Shown here: in pieces, positions 17,474 through 27,466 of the stretch | Position numbering within the stretch: the first letter of the stretch is position 1 | Layout: the number at the start of each line of letters is the position of its first letter | Assembly (NCBI RefSeq): GCF_000382405.1 | Contig: NZ_KB908278.1 | Location: forward strand, 1-64,000 | Length of the DNA: 64,000 bases | Direction: 5' to 3' | From: Mycobacterium sp. 141 | Lineage (GTDB): Bacteria; Actinomycetota; Actinomycetes; Mycobacteriales; Mycobacteriaceae | The notes under the pieces: generated by a model | The model's database searches: none | What the model was told of the DNA's origin: nothing | What the model saw: the letters and a program-made list of their open reading frames with translations, nothing else | Translations under genes and position numbers: made by a program

Positions 17474-17761
17474 TCAGCCCCACTTGGCGCCCTCGGCCTG
17501 GTCCCGTGCGCTCATCGACATGGTGTTCATCTCATGAGTGCTGGCCATCGAGCGGTAGGCGTGGACCAACTCCTCCATGGCCTGGTTCCACTGGGCCTGC
17601 CAGGCCTGGTAGGTCATTCCGGTGTCACCCTGCCAGGCACTGGCCAGGGCGGCCTGCTCGCTGGCGATGTCGGCGCCGACGGCGTGCAGTGCGCCCGAGT
17701 AGCCGGTCATCTCGCTGGCATGGGCGAGCATGGCCGGGTAGTTGTACATGATCTGCGACAT
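17474..17761 (-). CDS. esxH: ESX-3 secreted WXG100 protein EsxH
   Basis: The 95-residue WXG100 protein has the WxG turn at AWQGDTG and begins MSQIMYNYPAML, almost identical to M. tuberculosis EsxH (TB10.4). It pairs with EsxG and is exported by ESX-3. In M. tuberculosis EsxH the zinc site is His14, His70, His76 and Glu77. Here His14, His76 and Glu77 are present but residue 70 is Arg, while residue 67 (Arg in M. tuberculosis) is His. The gene starts 31 bases after esxG. Confidence 0.96.
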   Translation of the reverse strand: MSQIMYNYPAMLAHASEMTGYSGALHAVGADIASEQAALASAWQGDTGMTYQAWQAQWNQAMEELVHAYRSMASTHEMNTMSMSARDQAEGAKWG

Positions 17762-17792
17762 GAAAACTCCTGTGTCTCTTGGGCTCGGGTGA

Positions 17793-18086
17793 TCAGACGG
17801 AGGTGTAGGTGCTCGCGGCCGCGGCGTCCTGTGCCACGTAGGTGCTGGCAGCGTCGCCCAAGTTGAACTGTGCAATGTCCAGCAGTGCGTTGACCTTGGC
17901 CGAGACCTCGACGAATCGGGCATGCGCGGCCTGGAAAGCAGCCGATGCCTCGCCCATGTGGAACGCCTGGGCAGACATCGCGGCCTGCTCGGCCTGGGAG
18001 ATGGTGGTGCGCATCAGCGCCGCCTTGGCGCCGAAGGCCGCCTCGGAGGCAACCAGCTGAGGAATGTGAGCGTCCAACAGGCTCAT
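17793..18086 (-). CDS. esxG: ESX-3 secreted WXG100 protein EsxG
   Basis: The 97-residue partner of EsxH starts MSLLDAHIPQLVASEAAFG, the typical EsxG start. Unlike EsxH it carries no WxG at the turn, as is usual for this paralogue. The C-terminus (ASTYVAQDAAAASTYTSV) is flexible. A 67-base gap separates it from PPE4, the largest inside the operon; in M. tuberculosis a second, metal-independent promoter has been described at this position, and one may exist here. Confidence 0.96.
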   Translation of the reverse strand: MSLLDAHIPQLVASEAAFGAKAALMRTTISQAEQAAMSAQAFHMGEASAAFQAAHARFVEVSAKVNALLDIAQFNLGDAASTYVAQDAAAASTYTSV

Positions 18087-18153
18087 GGACTTTCCTTTCG
18101 GATCGGTGGTGCGTGGTGGGCTTGGTAGGTTGGAAAGTGCTGGTGTGATGTGG

Positions 18154-19701
18154 TCAGCGGCGCGAACCCCCGTCCGGATCGGCCGGGTTATCTCGCGGCT
18201 CCCAGCTGCCGGGCAACATCGGCGCGGCCGGGCCCTCATCGAGCCCGGAGTCGTCGGCCAACGTGGTCAGCCCCGTCGCGGCGGAGTCGGATTTCGTTGC
18301 GGTACCGGTGAATCCCATCTGCCCGGCGCCCTGTGCGGAAGCACTCGCCGTGGGTTCCCGCCGCGGTGTCGGCTCCGGATCGGGTTCTTCGTAGTCCATG
18401 TAGGCGTCGGCGTAACCGTAGTCCTGGAGGTCGGCGGTACGCTTGCGCCGCCGCTTACGCCGTGCCGCCACCGATGCCGCGACTCCTGCTGCGGCGGCGG
18501 CCGGGATGCCCGACGCAGGCGCCTGCGCACTGGTCTTGTCGCGCAGCGTCGGGGTGAATCCCTCCCCCGGATCACCTCCCGCCACCGCATACAGCGCCAT
18601 CGGTGCGGCGGGTGCCGCTGGTACTGCTGGGGCTCCTGCCGCGGGCGCCGCGCCGGCCGGCGCACCGGCGCCGGCTGCACCGACGCCGGACGGCACGCCC
18701 GCCAGGGCGTAGGCGCTGGGTTGTTGCGATCTGGGCTGTGCGACGTCCTGCGCCTGCTCAGGTGCGGCTTCCGGCGCCGGCTGCTCGGCCGGGTCGGCCA
18801 TCTGCGCCATCCCGGTGACGCCGAGCACTATCAACAACGGGATCAGAAACGGAGCGGACAGGATCATGGCCCAGGTCGGCCAGCCCACCAGGTTGAAGAA
18901 AACCTCGTAGGCCACGAGAAACAGCAACGGCCCCCAGGCGACGAGGGCGGCCGCCGGATCGGTCTGGAAGTCGGTGATCAGATTCTGCAGACTCCCGATG
19001 GGATCTTTGAGGAAGTCGATGAGGTCCTGAATGACGGGAATATTCTTGAGCAGGTCGGACAGCGAATCGGAAAGATTCAGGGACGACCCGGAATCGGCCG
19101 CCTGGGCTTGCGTTGCCATCTGTTGTGCCGTCGCAGCGGAATTGCCGGCCTCACCGACGCCGGGGGAGAGCAGCATCGGTGCCGGCGTACTGGTCGGCAC
19201 GGCGGCCACCGTCGCACTCGACACTGCCTGGTAGGTGCTCATCGTGGTGGCCGCCTGGACCCACATCCTGGCGTAGTCGGCTTCGTTGACCGCGATCGGA
19301 ATCATGTTGATACCGAAGAAGTTCGTCGCGAGCAGCACACCGTGGACGGTGTGGTTGAGTGCCAGCTCAGGCAGCGTGGGCATGGCCGCCAGAGCCGTGG
19401 TGTACGCCCCGGCCGCGGTCTCGTGCTGCACCGCGGCGGCAGCACTGTTGGCGCTCTGCTGCGCCAGCCACGCCAGATAAGGTGCGTGTGCGGCGACGTA
19501 CTGCTCAGAACTCGGCCCTTCCCATGAGCCGGCCTGCACTGTACCCATGACACTGGTGAGTTCAGCTGCAGCAGAAGCATATTCGGCACTGAGTGACTGC
19601 CAGGCCCCCGCGGCGACGAACAGCGGACCCGGGCCCGGGCCGCTGGACAGCAGCGCCGAATGCGCCTCGGGTGGCAGCGCCATCCACACGGGGGCCGTCA
19701 T
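18154..19701 (-). CDS. PPE4: PPE-family protein PPE4 of the ESX-3 locus
   Basis: The 515-residue protein begins MTAPVWMALPPEAHSALL with the Pro-Pro-Glu motif at positions 10-12 and a WxG turn (SWEGPSSEQY). The PPE domain covers about residues 1-175. The C-terminal part has hydrophobic helices around residues 245-310, an Ala/Pro/Gly-rich stretch, a basic patch RRKRRRKR and an acidic tail. It forms a heterodimer with PE5, is recognised by EspG3 and is needed for siderophore-iron use in mycobacteria. It starts one base after the PE5 stop. Confidence 0.94.
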   Translation of the reverse strand: MTAPVWMALPPEAHSALLSSGPGPGPLFVAAGAWQSLSAEYASAAAELTSVMGTVQAGSWEGPSSEQYVAAHAPYLAWLAQQSANSAAAAVQHETAAGAYTTALAAMPTLPELALNHTVHGVLLATNFFGINMIPIAVNEADYARMWVQAATTMSTYQAVSSATVAAVPTSTPAPMLLSPGVGEAGNSAATAQQMATQAQAADSGSSLNLSDSLSDLLKNIPVIQDLIDFLKDPIGSLQNLITDFQTDPAAALVAWGPLLFLVAYEVFFNLVGWPTWAMILSAPFLIPLLIVLGVTGMAQMADPAEQPAPEAAPEQAQDVAQPRSQQPSAYALAGVPSGVGAAGAGAPAGAAPAAGAPAVPAAPAAPMALYAVAGGDPGEGFTPTLRDKTSAQAPASGIPAAAAAGVAASVAARRKRRRKRTADLQDYGYADAYMDYEEPDPEPTPRREPTASASAQGAGQMGFTGTATKSDSAATGLTTLADDSGLDEGPAAPMLPGSWEPRDNPADPDGGSRR

Positions 19702-19702
19702 C

Positions 19703-20014
19703 TCAGATACCGCCTGCGATCAGGTACGACGCCGCCGCCATCGCATCACCGGTGGCATAGCTCGCTGCGGACTCGCCGATACCGACACCCGATCGACCGA
19801 GTTCCTCGACCCCCTGGGCGGCGGCCGCGTTGTGTTCAGCCCCGTGGGCGCTGAAACCCGTTGCGGTCAGCAAGGAGACCGGATCGGCGGCGGGTGGGAC
19901 CACCGCGGATATCACCGGTGCGGCCGCGGCGTGGACGGCGGCCAGCCGAGCGGTCAGCGCCTCGACGGCCGAGCTCGCCGCGGTCAACCCTTCCGGGATT
20001 ACCAGCAATGTCAT
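19703..20014 (-). CDS. PE5: PE-family protein PE5 of the ESX-3 locus
   Basis: The 103-residue protein begins MTLLVIPEGLTAASSAVEAL with the Pro-Glu motif. The body is a two-helix hairpin with a predicted YxxxD/E secretion signal at the C-terminus (YATGD). It pairs with PPE4. Its ATG overlaps the eccC3 stop by four bases. Confidence 0.95.
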   Translation of the reverse strand: MTLLVIPEGLTAASSAVEALTARLAAVHAAAAPVISAVVPPAADPVSLLTATGFSAHGAEHNAAAAQGVEELGRSGVGIGESAASYATGDAMAAASYLIAGGI

Positions 20015-23000
20015 CGGTATTCCTTTCCTCTGGTGTTGATTCCGTTGTTCGCCGACAGCGCGGTCCCGGTACCGAACGGGTTGACCAGCTGTACGAATTC
20101 GGGTGTGTCACCGTCACCGAGCAGCATGCCGCGGCCGGCGGGGAACCGGGCGAACCGGTGGCCGCGGATCTTGCCGCTGTCGGCCGGATTGCCCGACAGC
20201 ATCAGTGTGGTCGCCTGTAGATCGTTGAGCCGGCGCAGCAGCGGCGCAGTCATCACCGCGTGGGCTGATCCGGTGGCCCGGGCCGTCACGATGACGCGCA
20301 GCCCGAGGTCCGACGCTTCCGACAGCAGACCGACGATGTTGGTCCACGGTCGCTGCCCGGCAAACGGACCGCTGACCGACGGGCCGTCCGGAATCTGGTC
20401 GACGTCATCGACGATCAGATAGTGCGTGTGGCGCCCCGGATTAGCCCGGTAGCTCCACCCGCTGAGCTCCTGCGGACTCAAACCGACAGGTGGGCGGCGC
20501 TTTTCGATGAGTGCCGAAAGTCCCAGCATCGCCGGTAGCACGCGGTCGATGTTGGCCGTGTACTCGTTGTCCGGAAACAGTGGTTCGTCGACCAGGTGCA
20601 GCCTGCGGTCGATGACCGTGAACGCGACCTCGTCCGGAAGCGAGTTCTCCCGGATGGTCCGGATGATGTGCCGCAGCAGTGTCGTCTTGCCGGATTTGGA
20701 GTCGCCGAACACGGTCAGCAACGGGTTGTTCGCGAAATCGATGGCGACCGGAGCCAGATCCTCTTCGCGTTGCCCGATGACCACCGTCTCGGGCGCCCGG
20801 TACAGCGGGGCAACCGCGGCGGGTGCCAGCTCGGTGGGCAGCAGTCGCACCGGTGGCGCACTGAGGCCGGGGTGCCGGGCGTTGATGACAGCGATGTCGC
20901 GCTCCATCGATTCCCCGGTCGCTCCGCTCCTGCGCGCCGGGGCCGGTTGGGCGAACAGGAAGTGCTCGGCCGCCATGGTCAGACCACGCCCCGGTTGGTC
21001 GGCGGGCACGGACTCGGCCGGGCGGCGCAGTGCCCCCACCACCCGCACGATGCTGTCGTGTGCGTCGTGCAGCTTCAGTTCGAGCCGCAGTCCCAGGCCG
21101 TCGCGCATCGCCAGCGGCACCTCAAGCCAGTTCGGCGTGGTGATGACGACATGGATGCCGTAGGCCAGGCCGATGTTGACCAGCTCGGTCACCTTGGCCA
21201 GCAACGGGTTACGGGTGTTGAAGGTATCGGTGTTGTCGCGGCTGAACGCGTACAGGTTGTCGATGACCAGAAATACGTTGCCGTAGCCGTCTTCGAAATT
21301 TCCGGCGGAGCCGCTCCCGCGGTTCACCGAACCCTGCTTCTGTCGCGCCCGCAGCAGCTGCTCCAACTCGCCGAAGGTGCGGCGGATCCGCTCGGGTTCC
21401 AGCGGGGTGGCAACGCTTCCGACGTGGGCCAGGTGCTGTAACCCGGTCAGCTGCCCACCGCCGTAGTCCAGGCAGTAGAACGTCACCTCGCGCGGCGTGT
21501 GTAGGGCCGCCGCAGACAGGATGAACGTCTGCAGCGCAGTCGATTTGCCCGATCGCGGTCCGCCATGGATCAGCACGTTGGCAGCCGACGAGTTGGCGTC
21601 GAAGACCAGCGCGTCGCGGCGCATCTCGAACGGCTTGTCGATCTCGCCGAGCGGCCAGCGCAGCTGGCCGGCGTCGATTCCGGTGCGGGCCAACAGATCG
21701 TCGAGTGGGATGGCCTCGTCGAGCGGCGGCAGCCACAGCTCGGGTGCGTGCGGACCGTACTGTGCCAGCTGGTCGCCGACCGTGGTGATCAGTTTGCGTG
21801 GCGGGAGTGCGATCAAATCGTCCTGGTCGCCGCCCGTCGCAACGATCGTGTCCGGTTCGGGCTCCACGCGGCTTGCCGTGAACAACTGCGGCTGTGGAAG
21901 CGCCCGCACCACAATCGACTTCTCCACCTTCGGTGGATCGTAGATGCCGTCGACGTAGGTGCTGCGGAACTTGATCGGCACCGCCCCGGGCGCGGGCACC
22001 AGGAAGCCTTCGCCCTTGTGGTCGCGGCCGGATTCGATGTGGTAGGCGTCCTCGACCCCGATGATCTGCCGCGAGACGCTCGGGCTGGCGACCTTGAGGC
22101 CGATCCGGTAGGAGGTGTTCTTGTCGATGTCCTTGATCCGGCCGACATCCAGAGTCTGGGATGCGAACAGGATGTGGATCCGGAACGAACGGCCCTTGCG
22201 CGCAACGTAGTCGAACAGCTCGGCGTATTCAGGATGGTCGGCGAGCATGAGCGTGAACTCGTCGGCCACCACGAACAGCGTCGGCATGGGCGGCAGGTCG
22301 TACCCGGCGGCGATCGCTGCTTCGTACTCGGTCACCGAGTTGAAAGCGCTGCCCTGCACGCGACGCCCGGTTTCCTTGAGCAGCTGTTCACGGCGGGCCA
22401 CCTCGCCGCGCAATGTGTCGGCGAACCGGTCGGCCAGCGACCGCTTCTCGGCCATGTTCGAGATCACCGCGACGACCTGCGGGAAGTTGCGGAAGATGTC
22501 GGCGCCGGCCTCACCCTTGAAGTCGGCGTAGATCACGATCAGCCGATCGGCGGAATGGGTTGTCAACAACGACAACAGGATCGACATCAGGGTCTGCGAT
22601 TTGCCGGAACCCGTCATACCGATCATCAGACCGTGCGGGCCCATACCGCCCTCGGCCTCGTCCTTGAGGTCGAAGTACAACGGCTCGCCGGTGGCGGTGA
22701 CGCCGATGGGAACCCGCAGTTCCTCGTCGCGGGGTCGCGGTGCCCACAGGGCCGCCACGTCCAACGCCGAGGCGTCGGGTATGTCGAGCAACGTCGTGAA
22801 GGTCGCGCCGCCGGTCGACGTGGACCGCACGTGACCCGGGTTGGAATCCCAGCGCGACAATCTGCGGGCGATGTGGGCAGCCTCGGCGGCAGGCATCTCG
22901 TCGGCCCGGTCGACGTACGGCTGCCACCCGCTGCTCTGCCAGCGCTCGATACGGCCGTCGACGATCCGCAGGATGGGCCGCTCAGGATCGGGATACTGCT

Positions 23001-24048
23001 CGCGGTTGGGCAGAGTTGTCGAACGGTGGATCACCGTCACACCGGCCAGGCCGGGTCGCCGGGCGATGTCGTCGGGGTCGGCCTCGGGGTCGTCGATGAT
23101 CACCAACAGATGCTTGGCAGCCAGGTCGGTGTCCCCCGGGAACGGTGCCCGGTCGGCGAGCGCCGGTTGCAGCAGCGCATGCAACTCGGCCACGTTCGCG
23201 GCGAGGTAGCGGGCCGGGCCGACGCCGTCGGCTTGACCCGGGATATCTACGTGCGGAAGCCATTTCAGCCACGACCAGTCTTCGGAGTCGACGCCGGGCG
23301 AGGCCAGGGCGATACCGAGCATGGTGGGGTCGTGCCAGGTCACGGCCTGGGCAATCCAGGCCCGTACGGCGGCGCGCACCTCGTCGCCATCGCCGAGAAC
23401 GGTGATGCGGGCCAGCTTGGTGACGTCGACGCCGGTGGGCGCATCGCGGACAGTGCGCTGCGCGTCGAGCAGGCCACGAAGGGTGCTGTGCGACACCGGT
23501 TCCAGGTCGATCTCGTCGACGGTGTCCTTCACGCGCATCGCGGCATCCAGCGGGACATCGTGCAACCCGGTGCGCAGCACCAGGAAATCACGGTCACGCG
23601 GGTCCCGCTCCCACTGCCTGCGGCTGCCCGGAATGGTGGCCAGCACCTCGGGCGCAGGATGCGACCACTCCAGGGCCGCACGCTGTTCGGCGGCGTGGGC
23701 GCGGACGTTGTCGCGCACCACCGACAGGTAGCGCAGGTAGTCGGCGCGCTCGGCGTCGACCTCCTCGGTGCGCATCTTGTCACCGCCGCCGCGGTACAGC
23801 GCGGTGGCTGCCAGCAGCATCACGAACGGGAAGAACAGGATGGTCGGCGAGATCAGCCGCATACCGGTGGCCACCAGCGCCACGATGATGCCGACGATCA
23901 GGATGACGATTAGGTACGGCAACACCCGACGCAAGAGCGACGGCGGAATCACCCGCGGCAATTCCGGTGGCGCTTCGATGGTGATGGTGCCCTTGCGGGT
24001 GGTCGGCGGCGCGGCGCGGCGCTGGTGTTCGAAGATCAACCTGCTCAT
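20011..24048 (-). CDS. eccC3: ESX-3 FtsK/SpoIIIE-type ATPase EccC3
   Basis: The 1345-residue motor of ESX-3. Two membrane spans (about residues 42-63 and 66-85) are followed by three FtsK/SpoIIIE ATPase domains. Walker A motifs: GMTGSGKS at about 477, GGPRSGKST at 829 and GDSKSGKTT at 1115. Walker B-like strands: LFVVADEF near 591, VFLVIDN near 925 and HYLIVDD near 1209. ATPase 1 keeps the acidic catalytic pair, while the second has IDN, as in less active ATPase-2 domains. It is a single polypeptide, as expected for ESX-3. The ATG at 24048 overlaps the eccB3 stop. Confidence 0.96.
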   Translation of the reverse strand: MSRLIFEHQRRAAPPTTRKGTITIEAPPELPRVIPPSLLRRVLPYLIVILIVGIIVALVATGMRLISPTILFFPFVMLLAATALYRGGGDKMRTEEVDAERADYLRYLSVVRDNVRAHAAEQRAALEWSHPAPEVLATIPGSRRQWERDPRDRDFLVLRTGLHDVPLDAAMRVKDTVDEIDLEPVSHSTLRGLLDAQRTVRDAPTGVDVTKLARITVLGDGDEVRAAVRAWIAQAVTWHDPTMLGIALASPGVDSEDWSWLKWLPHVDIPGQADGVGPARYLAANVAELHALLQPALADRAPFPGDTDLAAKHLLVIIDDPEADPDDIARRPGLAGVTVIHRSTTLPNREQYPDPERPILRIVDGRIERWQSSGWQPYVDRADEMPAAEAAHIARRLSRWDSNPGHVRSTSTGGATFTTLLDIPDASALDVAALWAPRPRDEELRVPIGVTATGEPLYFDLKDEAEGGMGPHGLMIGMTGSGKSQTLMSILLSLLTTHSADRLIVIYADFKGEAGADIFRNFPQVVAVISNMAEKRSLADRFADTLRGEVARREQLLKETGRRVQGSAFNSVTEYEAAIAAGYDLPPMPTLFVVADEFTLMLADHPEYAELFDYVARKGRSFRIHILFASQTLDVGRIKDIDKNTSYRIGLKVASPSVSRQIIGVEDAYHIESGRDHKGEGFLVPAPGAVPIKFRSTYVDGIYDPPKVEKSIVVRALPQPQLFTASRVEPEPDTIVATGGDQDDLIALPPRKLITTVGDQLAQYGPHAPELWLPPLDEAIPLDDLLARTGIDAGQLRWPLGEIDKPFEMRRDALVFDANSSAANVLIHGGPRSGKSTALQTFILSAAALHTPREVTFYCLDYGGGQLTGLQHLAHVGSVATPLEPERIRRTFGELEQLLRARQKQGSVNRGSGSAGNFEDGYGNVFLVIDNLYAFSRDNTDTFNTRNPLLAKVTELVNIGLAYGIHVVITTPNWLEVPLAMRDGLGLRLELKLHDAHDSIVRVVGALRRPAESVPADQPGRGLTMAAEHFLFAQPAPARRSGATGESMERDIAVINARHPGLSAPPVRLLPTELAPAAVAPLYRAPETVVIGQREEDLAPVAIDFANNPLLTVFGDSKSGKTTLLRHIIRTIRENSLPDEVAFTVIDRRLHLVDEPLFPDNEYTANIDRVLPAMLGLSALIEKRRPPVGLSPQELSGWSYRANPGRHTHYLIVDDVDQIPDGPSVSGPFAGQRPWTNIVGLLSEASDLGLRVIVTARATGSAHAVMTAPLLRRLNDLQATTLMLSGNPADSGKIRGHRFARFPAGRGMLLGDGDTPEFVQLVNPFGTGTALSANNGINTRGKEYR

Positions 24049-25604
24049 GAACGGGTCTCCAACCGGGCCGGGCTCGAATCGGCCGACAGGGCGTCGTGCG
24101 CCACCAGTGCGTCGCCGCGGGACAGGGTGGGGCCGGCCGCGAACTGGGCCAGCACCGACCACGGAATAGGGAGGGCGGGGTTGCTGAGGCCAAGTGCACC
24201 AACGACTTTGTCGTCACCGGCGGTTTCGATGCCGTACCGCACGCCGGTGTCGCTCACCCAGAACAGCGAGCCCGCTGTCGGCGAGCCGGGTTCGGCACCG
24301 ACGGTCTGGACGAAGTACCCGGTACCCGGCACCAGCGCGACGCGGTCGGCCGTTCCGTTGCTGCCCGCGCCGACCAGGTCGACGGTGTGCAGGCCGTCCG
24401 GCACCGGCAACGTCGCACCCGACAGCAGTGTCAGCGAACTCTCGGCCGCCCCATCGGGTTTCGTCCATTGGGCACACGTGACCGGGTCCGCCGAGGCCTG
24501 CACCAGGGTGACCGGCTGTTGGGGAAACGCCGCCGTATCGATACGTCGGGAGACGGGCGCCCCTGCGACCGCGTCGGGACCCAGCCGTGGCGGCTGCTCG
24601 AGACCGTAGGAGTCGGTGTTGCGCAGGATCGCGGCCAATACCGGGGACACCGGCTGCAGGCCATCGGCCAGCACCGCGTAGTACCGCAGGCTGTTGTCCG
24701 CGGCGTAAGCGGTCACCACGGCGCCGACGGGTACCTGGATCGGCAGGTCGAAATGCGGGGGCGACCCCGCCTCCGCGATGGCGGGCGCGGCCAGTGCGGG
24801 CGCCTCGGGGATCGCGTTGAACAACCCGGCCGCGATCGGGCGGGGTGCCGGGATGTCGGCGCCGAGGCCCAGCGCGTCGGTGACCGCACGGTTGCCCACA
24901 TCGATCGGGCTGCGCTTGCCGTCCCACAGCAGCCAGTCACCCGGGTTGGGGCCGGAGTCGTTGTGCACCAGCACCCCCTGATCGGAGGGCAGCGACACCG
25001 CGCGCTCACCCGCGGAGCTGGGCGCGCCGGCCAGCACCGTGACGCCGGTGACGGCGCCTGAAACCGCGTCGCACACCGTCCAGTCCGCGTCGCGGGAGGT
25101 GCTCTGCACCATGCGCTCGGGAGCGCCGGGGATGCCCAGCAGGTTGCCGCGCGGGTATTTGTCGATCTCGCTGGTCTTGACGGTGGTGGGATTGTCCGCC
25201 GCACCGGCGATCAGCCGCGCCGAGGTCAGGTTGAGCACCGGGTGCAACTGCTCCCCGACCAGTACGTAGAGCGCCGCGGTGGACCGGTCGGCGAGTATCT
25301 TGTCCTGGCCCGCGACCCCGCCGGGGCGGATCAGCGAGAAGACGAAACAGCCGATCAAACCGGTGACGACGATGAGCGCGCCGGTCATCACGGCCCGGCT
25401 CTGGCTGCGCAGAGGGTCGACCAGCATGCGGGTGTCGTGCAGTGCCACGCCGGACGCGATGCGGCGCATGACGAACCGCCAGCCGGTCACCTGGTGGCGC
25501 GTGACGAAGCCACGGCGGTACTGCACCCGCTCGGGGTTCTCGTTGACGGGGGTGCGCGAGCTGAACGAACGCCGATCGTCTCGCCCTGGTCCCGGCGCGG
25601 TCAT
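24045..25604 (-). CDS. eccB3: ESX-3 core membrane protein EccB3
   Basis: The 519-residue protein has a cytoplasmic N-terminus with the family pattern VTRHQVTGWRFVMRRIASGVALHDTRM, one membrane span at about residues 71-92 and a large periplasmic R-domain region. EccB is part of the pore complex that links the inner membrane to the periplasm. The gene overlaps eccA3 and eccC3 by four bases each. Confidence 0.95.
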   Translation of the reverse strand: MTAPGPGRDDRRSFSSRTPVNENPERVQYRRGFVTRHQVTGWRFVMRRIASGVALHDTRMLVDPLRSQSRAVMTGALIVVTGLIGCFVFSLIRPGGVAGQDKILADRSTAALYVLVGEQLHPVLNLTSARLIAGAADNPTTVKTSEIDKYPRGNLLGIPGAPERMVQSTSRDADWTVCDAVSGAVTGVTVLAGAPSSAGERAVSLPSDQGVLVHNDSGPNPGDWLLWDGKRSPIDVGNRAVTDALGLGADIPAPRPIAAGLFNAIPEAPALAAPAIAEAGSPPHFDLPIQVPVGAVVTAYAADNSLRYYAVLADGLQPVSPVLAAILRNTDSYGLEQPPRLGPDAVAGAPVSRRIDTAAFPQQPVTLVQASADPVTCAQWTKPDGAAESSLTLLSGATLPVPDGLHTVDLVGAGSNGTADRVALVPGTGYFVQTVGAEPGSPTAGSLFWVSDTGVRYGIETAGDDKVVGALGLSNPALPIPWSVLAQFAAGPTLSRGDALVAHDALSADSSPARLETRS

Positions 25605-27427
25605 TCGGGCACCGTCAAACCGAGGCCACGCAGCAGCGGAGCAGCGGAATTACGGACGTCACCGGCCGTGATCGTCATCATCTCCTCGTCGGTGAAGTCG
25701 TCCTGTTCGGAGTGGTCCAGCCGGTATTCGCGTTCCTCCTCAGAACGCTCCACCAGGTTGCGGACGAACCGGCCGTTGCCGGCGATGTCGAGGCTGCGCC
25801 GCGAAACCCCGTTGGCGTCGGGTGTGGTGGCCTCGGCGAGGTGAGCGAACAGCTTCTCCATGTCGTCGTGCGCCTCGGTCTCGAACACGCTGTCGCGTTT
25901 CTCGGCCATCCGCACGGCGATCTCCACCAGCTCCGACGGGTTGTACGACGGGAAGTCGATGCTGCGGGTGAAACGCGACCGCAGACCCTCGTTGGTGTCC
26001 AAGAAGTTGTCCAGATCCTTGCGGTAGCCGGCGACGATGACCACCAGGCGGTCGCGGTCGTTCTCCATCCGGGCCAGCAGAGTGTCGATCGCCACCAAAC
26101 CGAAGTCGTTTTTGGCGCCCGTGGAGACCAGCGCGTAAGCCTCGTCGAGGAACAACACGCCGTCCAGGGCGCTGTCGATGATCGCGTTGGTCTTGGCCTC
26201 GGTCTCACCGATGTGCTGGCCGATCAGGTCGGCACGGTGCACCTCGCGAACCGTCTCCTTCTTCAAAAGGCCCAGACCGCAATAGATTTTGGCGACGACA
26301 CGGGCGATCGTGGTCTTACCGGTACCGGGCGGTCCGGCGAACACCAGGTGGTTGGTCCGCTGAGCGACGGTCAGTCCGCGTTCCTGGCGTCGGATGGCCA
26401 TCGCCACCGAACTCTTGAGCCGGGCCACCTGAAACTTCACTTCTTCCAGGCCGATGAACTCGGCGAGCTCGGACTCGGCCTCGATCAGCAGATGCGCCTT
26501 GCGCTCCTTGGCGCCGGGGTCGATGAACTCGTCCTCGGTGGGCTCGGTCGCCGGATCCCACGGATTGCTCCTGGCGTCGATACGCGCCGAGGTGCTGGTG
26601 ACCAGTCCGAAGGTCGGGTCCGACAACGCCTCTTCGACCTGCGTGTTCTCCGGATGGGCCGCGAACAGATCCTGCAGCACCTCGTTGGCGTCCTCGTCCT
26701 CGCCCTGGCCGCGCAGGGTCAGGGCTTTGGCCAGTGCACCGTCGACGGCAGCCACCACGATCGGTCCGGACGGCTCCTCCAGGTAGGACAGGGCGGGCGC
26801 GTACATGCCCAACCGGGCCAGCGCGATACCCAAGGTGGTCTTGGCCGCATGCGCGGTCACGTCGTCGAGGGACTCATCGGTCACCACCGGCGTCAGCAGG
26901 CGCACCACATCCGACCAGCGCTGCGCGCGGTGGTTGATCGCCACCCGCAGCCAGCGCGCGTTGAACCAGCCCGGTCGCCGCGTCGCAACCTCGTCGACCA
27001 GTGCGTCGGCCTCGGCCAATTCGCCCGCGGCGCATCGCCGCGCGGCATACGCGAGCTGGAAGTCGTCCGGCCCAGTGGCCCGGAACGCCAGGTACAGCCC
27101 GGTGTCGTAGGTGAATCCGAGGTCGCCGGCCGCGAGGTCGATCTCCCGTTGCAGAACGCCTGCGCTCGCCGCCGTGCGCCACACCGCGTCGATGACCGGT
27201 GCAGACACATCCCCCGCGGCGGCGAGCCCGATCCAGGCGTCGCAGTGATCGTGTGCGATGTGGGTCAGCCCGGCAAACCCGGATCTGGCCGCGGCCAGAT
27301 CGGCCGGGCGCTGCCGGTCGTTGACCGTCAGACCGAGCGCACGACAACATGTGGCAAAGCGGCTGACCACATCGCGGTCGAGTCGGGGTGCTCCCTGAGC
27401 TGGAGCGGCGAGCGTGTTACTACCCAT
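25601..27427 (-). CDS. eccA3: ESX-3 cytosolic AAA+ ATPase EccA3
   Basis: The 608-residue protein has a TPR-like N-terminal half (residues 1-290) and a CbbX-type AAA+ domain with Walker A GPPGTGKTT (365-373), Walker B VLFLDEA (424-430) and an arginine-finger region SRFTRSIDFP. EccA is thought to release EspG from PE/PPE substrates. The ATG at 27427 follows IdeR-like boxes and opens the 11-gene operon, in which most genes overlap or nearly touch. Confidence 0.96.
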   Translation of the reverse strand: MGSNTLAAPAQGAPRLDRDVVSRFATCCRALGLTVNDRQRPADLAAARSGFAGLTHIAHDHCDAWIGLAAAGDVSAPVIDAVWRTAASAGVLQREIDLAAGDLGFTYDTGLYLAFRATGPDDFQLAYAARRCAAGELAEADALVDEVATRRPGWFNARWLRVAINHRAQRWSDVVRLLTPVVTDESLDDVTAHAAKTTLGIALARLGMYAPALSYLEEPSGPIVVAAVDGALAKALTLRGQGEDEDANEVLQDLFAAHPENTQVEEALSDPTFGLVTSTSARIDARSNPWDPATEPTEDEFIDPGAKERKAHLLIEAESELAEFIGLEEVKFQVARLKSSVAMAIRRQERGLTVAQRTNHLVFAGPPGTGKTTIARVVAKIYCGLGLLKKETVREVHRADLIGQHIGETEAKTNAIIDSALDGVLFLDEAYALVSTGAKNDFGLVAIDTLLARMENDRDRLVVIVAGYRKDLDNFLDTNEGLRSRFTRSIDFPSYNPSELVEIAVRMAEKRDSVFETEAHDDMEKLFAHLAEATTPDANGVSRRSLDIAGNGRFVRNLVERSEEEREYRLDHSEQDDFTDEEMMTITAGDVRNSAAPLLRGLGLTVPE

Positions 27428-27466
27428 ATGTGTGCACGGGAGCGACTGACGCCCCCGACTCTCTCC

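Noticed and set aside
20596..23913. Long plus-strand frames across eccC3
   Set aside because: They are shadows of eccC3 caused by high third-position GC; eccC3 carries all expected ATPase motifs.
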